DNA from: Olivibacter jilunii
GTDB lineage: Bacteria; Bacteroidota; Bacteroidia; Sphingobacteriales; Sphingobacteriaceae
Direction of reading: 5' to 3'
DNA length: 64,000 bases
Assembly (NCBI RefSeq): GCF_900607235.1
Contig: NZ_LR027848.1
Coordinates: 1,229,241 to 1,293,240 of the forward strand
Shown one piece after another: positions 42,167 through 50,550 of the stretch; within the stretch, counting starts at the first letter, position 1; every line of letters starts with the position of its first letter. The translations under genes and the position numbers were made by a program. The notes below the pieces were generated by a model. It searched no databases, had not been told where the DNA came from, and saw only the letters and a list, made by a program, of their open reading frames with translations.

Positions 42167-43645
42167 ATGAGAAGAAATTATGTTATAATAAGCTTGTGTT
42201 TGTCGCTTCTGGCTTTAAGCGCCTGTCACGATGAACTGTTAAATCCGGTGCCCGAGTCATCGCTGACAAATGTGAACTTTTATCGATCTGCCGACGATAT
42301 TGACCAAGCGGTGCTGGGTATTTATGGACAGCTACAACTGCGTAAACCTACGGATTATCAATTACTGGAGATTGGTACGGATAATCTCTATATGTCTACT
42401 AATACGGTGATTGCGGGAATTCCGGAGGTAGATGGTTTAACGGTTTCTACCACAAATCCCCTGGTTTTGAGTTTTTGGCAAAGTACGTACAATGGCATTT
42501 TTAGAGCGAATGCAGTGCTGGCTAATATCGATACACCTACCGATTATCCTTCGGGTATGAAAGAGCAATATAGAGGTGAAGCGAAATTTATGCGGGCGCT
42601 TTTTTATTTTGATCTGGTGCGCGTTTTTGGAGCGGTGCCGTTGGTGACGACGCCGATTTCGGCAGAGGAAGCGACAAATGTTGGACGGACTGATGCTGAG
42701 GCGGTGTATCAATTGATCATAGCGGATCTTACAGGGGCGGTAGATTTGCTTCCGCTTAAGGGCGCAATTGCGAGCGGACGTTGTAACCGTGAAACTGCAT
42801 TAGGACTGTTAGCAAAGGTCTATGTGAGTAAAAATGATTGGCAGGCGGCAAAACAAACGTTGGATCGTTTTTTTACGGAGTTTGGATCAACCTTTAGTTT
42901 GATGGAAAATTTTGGCAGCCTTTGGCAGGTGGCTACTGAAAATAACGCGGAAGTATTGTTTGCAATGAAATACACGGATGGAACCAATGGGCATAGCTTG
43001 TCTACGGCCTTTATCCCGAATGCCGGCGTACCGAACGTGGTGAGCAGGGGCGCAGAGATTGCACTTCCTTCCTGGAGTTTGCATAAACTGTTTGATGAAG
43101 AGGATAGTAGAAAAACGGCTACTATTGCAGAGCAATATGTGCCTGCTTTATCGCCAGGTGATGACCCGATCTGGTATCCCTATGTCTCAAAATACGCAAT
43201 AACCCATACTTTTAATGCTTCCGGACTGGATTTACCGGTATTGCGATATGCCGATATTATTCTCTTACATGCGGAAACCTTAAATGAACTGGGGCAGCTC
43301 AATGCGGCATTATCTGAGTTGAATAAGGTGCGGGCACGGGCTTTCGGGAATACAACACATAACTATACGGCCCGCGAGGTGGCAGGCCAGGATGAATTTA
43401 CGGATGTGCTGCTCAAAGAACGTCAACTCGAATTTGCGTTTGAAAATGAGCGCTGGTTTGACTTGGTGCGGAAGGAAAAATTTGTGCAGGTGCTGCAATC
43501 GGAAGAACGGAACTATAATCCTGCTAATGGGCAAGCACAGGTGGTTCCTTTACAGCCTGCTGCCTATATGCAGTTGTTCCCTATTCCACAAGCTGAAATT
43601 GATCTGGTGGGTAGTAGTGTGCTTACGCAAAATCCCGGTTACTAG
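42167..43645 (+). CDS. SusD-like lipoprotein 1 of the glycan locus
   Basis: A 492-residue SusD/RagB lipoprotein: signal and lipobox SLCLSLLALSACHDELLN, N-terminal SusD_RagB-like part (SSLTNVNFYRSADDIDQAVL), TPR-like ligand scaffold (ALGLLAKVYVSKNDWQAAKQ) and the C-terminal domain (LRYADIILLHAETLNELGQL, LLKERQLEFAFENERWFDLV, LFPIPQAEIDL). It binds the glycan at the cell surface and caps the preceding SusC barrel. Confidence 0.95.
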   Translation: MRRNYVIISLCLSLLALSACHDELLNPVPESSLTNVNFYRSADDIDQAVLGIYGQLQLRKPTDYQLLEIGTDNLYMSTNTVIAGIPEVDGLTVSTTNPLVLSFWQSTYNGIFRANAVLANIDTPTDYPSGMKEQYRGEAKFMRALFYFDLVRVFGAVPLVTTPISAEEATNVGRTDAEAVYQLIIADLTGAVDLLPLKGAIASGRCNRETALGLLAKVYVSKNDWQAAKQTLDRFFTEFGSTFSLMENFGSLWQVATENNAEVLFAMKYTDGTNGHSLSTAFIPNAGVPNVVSRGAEIALPSWSLHKLFDEEDSRKTATIAEQYVPALSPGDDPIWYPYVSKYAITHTFNASGLDLPVLRYADIILLHAETLNELGQLNAALSELNKVRARAFGNTTHNYTAREVAGQDEFTDVLLKERQLEFAFENERWFDLVRKEKFVQVLQSEERNYNPANGQAQVVPLQPAAYMQLFPIPQAEIDLVGSSVLTQNPGY

Positions 43646-43770
43646 TGAAATATCAAAGAAAGAAAATCAACCAAATTTCATCCTAAGCTCTTTTTATATG
43701 AAAACATACTATTTTATTTCAACGAAAAAACAACCTAAAAACGACTTGTCCCTAAATCCTATTAATCCGA

Positions 43771-46700
43771 ATGCGAATGAGACAGAATCTATTTAAAATC
43801 AAAACGGCCACGAAAGGGGACTGGCTGTTATTAAGCATTCTACTTATTTCATTGCATGTATCTGTCGGAATACATGCAAGCTATGCCAAGGATTCGGATG
43901 CTGATCAACGCGTTTCCGCTGCGCTTCCTAAAGGGCTTGTTCTTCAAAGTGATTTAATTGGACAGGTACTGGATGGTAACGGGCAACCAATACCGGGTGT
44001 TGAAGTTAAAAATCTCACCAATGCTGCCGTCACTGTAACAGATCAGGAAGGTAAATTCCGGGTGAAAGGAACGAAAACTGATCGGATTCAGTTTCGAATG
44101 ATTGGTTATATATCAACAACGGTAGATGGTAAGGACATTGGAAATATTGTATTGGCAATGGACGAAAAGCTACTCGATGAAGTCGTAGTGGTAGGTTATG
44201 GTACGCAAAAGCGGGCGAATGTTACGGGGGCTGTGGCAAGTATGAGCTTTGATCAATCTACCAGAAGCAGGGGCTTGTCAAACGTTTCACAAGCATTACA
44301 AGGTGCTATCCCTGGATTGGCTGTTAACCAAAATTCAGGGATGGCCGGTAATAATGCAGCAGAAGTATTGATAAGGGGGCTCGGAACAGTAAACTCCGCT
44401 GGTCCTTTGATTGTCGTTGACGGCATGCCCGATGTTAATATGAATCGAGTTAATGTGAACGATATCGAGAGCGTTACGGTTTTAAAAGACGCATCTTCTG
44501 CAGCTGTTTACGGTTCGCGCGCGGCGAATGGTGTGATTTTGATCACAACAAAATCTGGAAAAAGAAATACGAAAGCCAGCATTTCGATCGATGTGAAGCA
44601 ATCCTTGGTGAAACCGACACGTTCGTTCGACTTCGTGAACAATTATGCAAAAGCGATGACGGCGACGCAACGAGCGCAAGCAGTCAATACCGCGGCCAAT
44701 AATTTCAATTTCAAGAATGGGACGGTTGATGAATGGCTTGCTTTAAGTATGATCGATCCAAAGCTTTATCCGAGTACCGATTGGTGGGATGTGGTGTTAC
44801 GAAATGGGGAAAGCGGAAATTATAATATCTCGGCTAATGGCGGAAGCGAAAATAGCAATTATTATCTATCGGTTGGCGTGTTGGATGAAAAAGGGATCCA
44901 AATAGGCAATGATTTTAAACGCTATAATACTGCATTTAATTTTGAGACGAATGTCACCAAAACGATTAGCGCAGGTATTCGATTTTCCGGCAACTGGTCA
45001 GACTATAAGTACAATTACGAGCAGGGAATGACTGCCAATTCTACAAGCGGCCTGGATTTGTTCACATCACCAGCGGGGATTTTACCCTATGATCCGGAGA
45101 CGGGTTATTATGGTGGCGCCATGGCTTACAATGAAAGCCCACAGGCTAATAATATTTATGCCGATTATATGGTGCGCAATCTGAACAACATGAACCAAAA
45201 GCAGGCATTGGCCAGTGGTTATTTAGATTGGAAACCCTTCAAAGGGCTTTCCGCACGCGCCAATTACACATTAAATTACGAGACCCGATTTCAATGGAGA
45301 GCAGATATGCCAACGCAGCTTTATAATTTTCAATTAAACCAATGGACGCGCACGCTGGTGTCCGAAAATGAAGGTATATCAAATGTTGACCAGGAAAATT
45401 ATAAAACCCAATTGAATTTACAGGTACAATATGAAACTAAAATCGCTGAACAACATGATTTTTCCGTGTTGGGTGTTTATAGCGAAGAATACTGGAAAGA
45501 TCGAATTTTATCCGGAAGTAGATTAGACCGTTTGCATCCTAATCTACATGAGATCGATGGCGCCTCTCAAGATGTACAAACGGTTTCAGGATCTTCTTCT
45601 ACAGAAGGTATGCGGTCTTATATTGGGCGTGTCAATTATGTCGGTTTTGGCAAATACCTGTTAGAAGGGAGCTTTCGTGTCGACGGGTCTTCGCGCTTCC
45701 TTCCGGGAGATCAATATGGGTTTTTCCCTTCTGGATCTGTTGGTTGGAAGATTTCCGAAGAATCTTTTATGCAATCGTTCAATAGCAAAATTGGCTTGAG
45801 CGCAGCAAAGTTGCGCGCTTCTTATGGTGCCTTAGGTAACAACAGCGGGGTAGGACGTTATGAACAATTGGAGACCCTAATCGCCAGCCCTTATTTTTTA
45901 GGAGAAAGTGTAGTTACCGGATTAATCAATAAAAAGTTGATCAATTATAACCTGACCTGGGAAAAAACACGTGTATTCAATATCGGGCTTGATCTGGCAT
46001 TTTTTGATCATCGATTGACTTCTGAGTTAGAATATTACGAGCGAAAGACGATCGGTATGAACAGGCCTTCTGATATTTCGATCCACTTATCAGGGCTGTA
46101 TACAGCGCCCCGGAGAAATATAGGCGATATGCTCAATAGAGGTGTTGAAGCAAATGTGACGTGGAACGATCGAAAGGGTGATTTTCATTACATGCTTAAC
46201 TTTAATGTAGGTTATAATAAAAATAAGCTTTTATCCTGGAATGAGCCGTTGCAGCGAGGGTCTGTGTTCTTGGACATGCCTTATAATTTCGTCTACGCAT
46301 TCGAGTCATTAGGAATTGCGCAGACTTGGGAGGATGTTTACCAAGCAACGCCCCAAGGCGCTTCTCCAGGCGATATTTTGTTGAAAGATGTGAATGGTGA
46401 TGGTAAGATAGATGCCAATGACCGCGTTGCATATCCAGCCTATCAACTGGGGCGGCCAAAGACCAATTTCGGACTGCGAGGAAGTGTTGATTATAAAGGA
46501 TTTGACTTTTCCTTCCTGTTGCAGGGCGCTACGGGAAGAAAAGAATTTTGGATGAATAGAGCTAATTCCAATTTTATCGGTGCGGCCAACCAGGCAATCA
46601 CAGTTGATCAGTGGGAAAATACGTGGAGTTTGGATAATCGGGATGGAACGTATCCGCGATTGCAGCCAAGCACGTTGGGGTCTACCAGCACAAATGGTTA

Positions 46701-46944
46701 TTTAAGTACCTTCTGGTTACAGAATATGAATTACCTGCGTATAAAAAACCTGCAATTGGGCTATACCTTTCGAAAGCAATTCGCATCTAAACTCGGGATT
46801 CATGGAATCAGGATATATGGCTCTGTCGACAATCTGGCCGTTTTTACTTCATTTAGTGGTTTAGATCCCGAAAAAAGTACCTACACGAATGATGCCTACC
46901 CGATAACCAAAAGCTTCGTGTTCGGACTTAATGTTGATTTATAA
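43771..46944 (+). CDS. SusC-like TonB-dependent transporter 2 of the glycan locus
   Basis: A 1057-residue SusC/RagA protein: signal helix (LLLSILLISLHVSVGIHASYA), a linker with LPKGLVLQSDL, carboxypeptidase-regulatory-like domain (IGQVLDGNGQPIPGVEVKNL), plug with LDEVVVVGYGTQKRANVTGA, LIRGLGTVNSAGPLIVVDGM and VTVLKDASSAAVYGSRAANG, and barrel ending KSFVFGLNVDL. It differs strongly from transporter 1, so the locus takes up more than one ligand form or size. Start is the first ATG of MRMRQNLFKI. A SusD partner follows with a 28-bp gap. Confidence 0.94.
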   Translation: MRMRQNLFKIKTATKGDWLLLSILLISLHVSVGIHASYAKDSDADQRVSAALPKGLVLQSDLIGQVLDGNGQPIPGVEVKNLTNAAVTVTDQEGKFRVKGTKTDRIQFRMIGYISTTVDGKDIGNIVLAMDEKLLDEVVVVGYGTQKRANVTGAVASMSFDQSTRSRGLSNVSQALQGAIPGLAVNQNSGMAGNNAAEVLIRGLGTVNSAGPLIVVDGMPDVNMNRVNVNDIESVTVLKDASSAAVYGSRAANGVILITTKSGKRNTKASISIDVKQSLVKPTRSFDFVNNYAKAMTATQRAQAVNTAANNFNFKNGTVDEWLALSMIDPKLYPSTDWWDVVLRNGESGNYNISANGGSENSNYYLSVGVLDEKGIQIGNDFKRYNTAFNFETNVTKTISAGIRFSGNWSDYKYNYEQGMTANSTSGLDLFTSPAGILPYDPETGYYGGAMAYNESPQANNIYADYMVRNLNNMNQKQALASGYLDWKPFKGLSARANYTLNYETRFQWRADMPTQLYNFQLNQWTRTLVSENEGISNVDQENYKTQLNLQVQYETKIAEQHDFSVLGVYSEEYWKDRILSGSRLDRLHPNLHEIDGASQDVQTVSGSSSTEGMRSYIGRVNYVGFGKYLLEGSFRVDGSSRFLPGDQYGFFPSGSVGWKISEESFMQSFNSKIGLSAAKLRASYGALGNNSGVGRYEQLETLIASPYFLGESVVTGLINKKLINYNLTWEKTRVFNIGLDLAFFDHRLTSELEYYERKTIGMNRPSDISIHLSGLYTAPRRNIGDMLNRGVEANVTWNDRKGDFHYMLNFNVGYNKNKLLSWNEPLQRGSVFLDMPYNFVYAFESLGIAQTWEDVYQATPQGASPGDILLKDVNGDGKIDANDRVAYPAYQLGRPKTNFGLRGSVDYKGFDFSFLLQGATGRKEFWMNRANSNFIGAANQAITVDQWENTWSLDNRDGTYPRLQPSTLGSTSTNGYLSTFWLQNMNYLRIKNLQLGYTFRKQFASKLGIHGIRIYGSVDNLAVFTSFSGLDPEKSTYTNDAYPITKSFVFGLNVDL

Positions 46945-46972
46945 CGAGATAGCCTTTAAAATATTTATAAAA

Positions 46973-48805
46973 ATGAGAACAAAATATAAAGAAATATGGG
47001 TCTTTGTTTTGCTGGGGTTAGGGCTTTTCTCCTGTAGAAAAGACCTTTTAACACAAGATCCAACCACCACACCGAGCACGAATACCTTTTGGGTGAATGA
47101 AAACGATGCATTGTCTGCCTTGATGGCCAACTACGCCACTTTTAGACCTTGCTTTGATCGTGATTACCATTTTGATGGGCATGGCGAATTTTTGAAAATG
47201 TGGAATACTGGCGCGGCGCCCATATCGATTTCAGTCAATAATCCAAGTAGTTATGGTGGTGGTGCCTCTGCGATGTACCGAGCATTGTATGGTTCCATTT
47301 TCAGCTCCAATTATGTAATTGAAAACGTGCAGAAGTACTTATTGCCAAAAGCGAATTCGGAAACTTCAAGAAGTACCTTGGAGGCGATCATTGCGGAAGC
47401 TCGTTTGTTAAGAGGAATTACTTATTTTAGGTTGATTTCCTTATGGGGTGATGTCCCATTCTTTAATCAGGCAACTCCTGCTCCCATTGAGGCAGATACA
47501 GTTTCGCGTAGCCCTATCGCAGTTGTGAAGGATTCCATTATGGCAGATTTTACGTACGCGGTAGAAAAACTTCCCAATAATGGCAGCGAGATTGGAAGGG
47601 CGGGGAAACCTGCAGCATTGGCTTTTCGCGGTAAATTACAATTATTTTGGGCTTCTTGGAAAAAGAACGGCTGGCCCGAATTAGCCGGGTTTTCAACTTC
47701 CTCTGCGGAAGCGCAGGAAGCATTTGCAGGTGCAGCCGCTGATTTTAAACGGGTCATTCAGGATTTTGGAATTGTATTGTTCCGGAATGGAGAACCTGGA
47801 GAATGGGGAGAAATGGGGAAAGCGGATGTTTTGCCTAACTATTACTACATGTTTATCCCTTCTACCGGTAACTTAAGTCAGAACGAAGAGATGATTATGG
47901 TGTTGACACATGGCGGGCCAGGTACGAGCCAAAGTGAGGAATACCAACGGGTGTGGACCGGGCCACTAGTAGCATACGGTCAGAATCAAGCGATACCGCG
48001 TTATGAATTAGCCGATCGTTATCAATCAACTATTACAGGCGATTTTTTACCCAAAATGGTTCAGATGAATCCGCAGACAAATCCCAATGCCCGTACAGCA
48101 CCGAACTCGGCCGTGAACCCTGCATCTTATCAAAATCGCGACTACCGGATGAAGGCGACCTTGCTATGGGATTATGAAAAAATAATGGGCATGACGGCGA
48201 CGGATGCAACGGGATACCTGCCTTTTATTTATAAGACTTGGGGAGCACCTGTAACATTGGATGGCATTTATTATCCATCCACATTTACAGATAATACCAC
48301 CAATCTTTCCGGTTTACAATCGCGCAAATTTGTGCGTAACTATGCAGGTGTTGCAAGAAGCGATGGTAATTACAATTGGCCGCTTATTAGACTTGCGGAT
48401 GTTTATCTAATGTATGCTGAAGCAAGCAATGAAGTGAGCGGTCCTCAAAATGACGCGATCGAGTTGGTTAACCGCGTGCGTCATCGCGGAAATCTTCCAC
48501 CTTTAGCACCTGATAAAGTGGGTACAAAAGCTGATTTTTTCGCTGCGATCGAGCAAGAGCGTATTGTTGAGTTGTTTGGTGAAGGGCAACGTGCTTTTGA
48601 CCTGAGAAGATGGCGTAAATTGGAAGACGTATTCGGACAAGCTTATGGCGAAGGCAAGTGGTTTATGGATACGTATGGAAATAATTGGGAACGGTTTTTT
48701 TATAATGAGCCGGAGTTGACCTACCAACGCTGTTATATTTATCAGATTCCTGAAACAGAAAGAACCCGAAATCCGAACCTAAGTCAGAATATTCCATGGA
48801 GATAA
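46973..48805 (+). CDS. SusD-like lipoprotein 2 of the glycan locus
   Basis: A 610-residue SusD/RagB lipoprotein, longer than partner 1. Lipobox WVFVLLGLGLFSCRKDLL; N-terminal SusD motifs (TPSTNTFWVNENDALSALMA), a scaffold (EAIIAEARLLRGITYFRLIS) and the C-terminal domain (PLIRLADVYLMYAEASNEVS, IEQERIVELFGEGQRAFDLRRWRKLEDVFG). The start at 46973 (MRTKYKEIW) is chosen because it leads directly into the signal peptide; the frame also opens 14 codons earlier inside the SusC gene. Confidence 0.93.
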   Translation: MRTKYKEIWVFVLLGLGLFSCRKDLLTQDPTTTPSTNTFWVNENDALSALMANYATFRPCFDRDYHFDGHGEFLKMWNTGAAPISISVNNPSSYGGGASAMYRALYGSIFSSNYVIENVQKYLLPKANSETSRSTLEAIIAEARLLRGITYFRLISLWGDVPFFNQATPAPIEADTVSRSPIAVVKDSIMADFTYAVEKLPNNGSEIGRAGKPAALAFRGKLQLFWASWKKNGWPELAGFSTSSAEAQEAFAGAAADFKRVIQDFGIVLFRNGEPGEWGEMGKADVLPNYYYMFIPSTGNLSQNEEMIMVLTHGGPGTSQSEEYQRVWTGPLVAYGQNQAIPRYELADRYQSTITGDFLPKMVQMNPQTNPNARTAPNSAVNPASYQNRDYRMKATLLWDYEKIMGMTATDATGYLPFIYKTWGAPVTLDGIYYPSTFTDNTTNLSGLQSRKFVRNYAGVARSDGNYNWPLIRLADVYLMYAEASNEVSGPQNDAIELVNRVRHRGNLPPLAPDKVGTKADFFAAIEQERIVELFGEGQRAFDLRRWRKLEDVFGQAYGEGKWFMDTYGNNWERFFYNEPELTYQRCYIYQIPETERTRNPNLSQNIPWR

Positions 48806-48923
48806 TGGGTTTAAGTAAAAAGTAAAAATTCAAAAGTAAAAATAAATGCTGCATGCTGGAAAGTCGTCATTCTGACCGACGTGTCTTTTAGGACTTTTTA
48901 GACTGCTCTCAAAAAAAAATAAT

Positions 48924-49328
48924 ATGGGAAATATGAAATATAGGTGTCTAATATACGTATTACTGAGCGTCCTTATTACTGCTTGCAAAGATGACTATCC
49001 CATCGATGATGATCACTTGTTGATCACGGATAGAGCAGAATGTTATGTAAGTAATTTTGAATTACTCGGCGCCGATTTCCAGACTGTGCGAACAAAAGCT
49101 GCTGTAGTTGATACAGTGGCTCAAACGATCAATGTAAGCGTGATGTTCGGTACCGATCTGAAAAATTTATATCCACAATTTAGTTTGGTAACGGATGCTA
49201 CCTTGGAGCCGAAGATTCAAGGCAAAGAAGATTTTTCCGTGCTGGATCAACCCAGGGAGTGGACGGTAGTCTCAGGGAACCGAAAGGTACGTAAAACATA
49301 TAAAGTGTATCTAACCATTCAGCAGTGA
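48924..49328 (+). CDS. DUF5018-like surface lipoprotein
   Basis: A 134-residue lipoprotein (LIYVLLSVLITACKDDYP) with a single Ig-like domain of the DUF5018 type: ECYVSNFELLGADFQTVRTK, then VAQTINVSVMFGTDLKNLYP and WTVVSGNRKVRKTYKVYLTI. These domains occur at SusC/SusD loci as short surface glycan-binding or spacer proteins. Function is inferred from context. Confidence 0.75.
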   Translation: MGNMKYRCLIYVLLSVLITACKDDYPIDDDHLLITDRAECYVSNFELLGADFQTVRTKAAVVDTVAQTINVSVMFGTDLKNLYPQFSLVTDATLEPKIQGKEDFSVLDQPREWTVVSGNRKVRKTYKVYLTIQQ

Positions 49329-49560
49329 TGGTTAAGTCCGCATAAAATGCATGTGGTTTAGCTTTTAAATACTTGTCTAACGGTAGATTAATAAATAAAA
49401 AGACGAAACTATCCTGATTTGCCAACCACGCGATGAAATGAACTAAGCATAGCGCGCTCTTGAACGCCGCTGAAAAACATACAAAAAGTGGAAAATAGAT
49501 CATGATACCTGCCTGCGGTAAACAGGGTTTCATCACCTTAATAGAATAAATTATATACGG

Positions 49561-50550
49561 ATGAAAAACATCGTTTTATACAAAAATAGGTTGTTGCTTT
49601 TTTGCTTGATCGTGTTATTAGCAAATTGCAGCGACGATGCCTATGAAATTCCCCAAGCAGGGGAAGGCCTACAAAATGATCTTATCAAAAGGTCTGTCGG
49701 GCCTAATGTAGTCGGTACTACTATCGACTTTGCATATGCTGCTGCAATTTCTGAACAGAGCCTGCTGAGCACGATAACGGTTGAATCGAGTATTGTTGGT
49801 GCAGCTGGAACCGGGTTGGAGAATGTATCTTATCATACCAACAGTAGCGGCTTAGATGTTGGCGTTCAGGTCGGCGCGCCGGCCGTGCAAGAAGGTAACT
49901 CATGGAAAGTCAACTTTACTACAGATACCGCTGCTGCAACATTAAGGTATCATTATGTTATTCCTGAAGAAGCAAGAGGGCAGTCCATTGTATTTACATT
50001 TAAGGCAAAGGCCAAGGATGGAAAAGAGATTTCAATCAAGACCGAGCCCTATGAAATCAGCAACATGAGCATGCAGTTAGACTTGGTGGGAAAAGATGGC
50101 GAAACAGCTTTCTTTTCCATAGAAGATATGAAATGGTACAATGCTTCCGAAGCGGTAACCAAAGCGGATAAAATTGATTTGATTTACCTGTATCGAAATT
50201 TGCCGACCGTAACTTTTGGTCATTCGTTGGTATCCCCGTCTGCTGATCCAATGTATTTGCCTAACCTTACTTTGCCGAATGGTGTTGATAGAAAATCGAA
50301 ATTCGTCAAGGCCTGGCAGCTTCAAGATCAACAGTTGGCGCGACTGCAATATGGTGTTTATGTAGATGATGTAGATCTGCTGGGAAAAAGCTTTACAGAT
50401 GCACCGGATTTTGCCATCAATTTAAAAGCCGAAAGTGGACTCTGGGTTGAAACTGCCGATGGTAAGTACCGTGCATACATTTTTATCAATGCATTGAATA
50501 ATGTCAGTAAGGAGATTAAAGTAAGTATAAAGCGGCTAACGGTTAAATGA
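49561..50550 (+). CDS. DUF4466-like surface lipoprotein (putative glycan-binding)
   Basis: A 329-residue lipoprotein: LLLFCLIVLLANCSDDAYE, then PQAGEGLQNDLIKRSVGPNVVGTTIDFAYAAA, two beta-sandwich parts, and a C-terminal domain (DKIDLIYLYRNLPTVTFGHS, LWVETADGKYRAYIFINALN). This agrees with DUF4466 proteins of Bacteroidota polysaccharide-utilisation loci. It overlaps the lyase gene by 4 bp, so production is coupled to the enzyme; probably a surface glycan-binding protein. Confidence 0.75.
   Translation: MKNIVLYKNRLLLFCLIVLLANCSDDAYEIPQAGEGLQNDLIKRSVGPNVVGTTIDFAYAAAISEQSLLSTITVESSIVGAAGTGLENVSYHTNSSGLDVGVQVGAPAVQEGNSWKVNFTTDTAAATLRYHYVIPEEARGQSIVFTFKAKAKDGKEISIKTEPYEISNMSMQLDLVGKDGETAFFSIEDMKWYNASEAVTKADKIDLIYLYRNLPTVTFGHSLVSPSADPMYLPNLTLPNGVDRKSKFVKAWQLQDQQLARLQYGVYVDDVDLLGKSFTDAPDFAINLKAESGLWVETADGKYRAYIFINALNNVSKEIKVSIKRLTVK

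Noticed and set aside
43392-43796. ORF of 134 codons bridging SusD and the second SusC gene
   Set aside because: Its first two-thirds lie out of frame within the SusD gene, and the rest is a leader; no family character.
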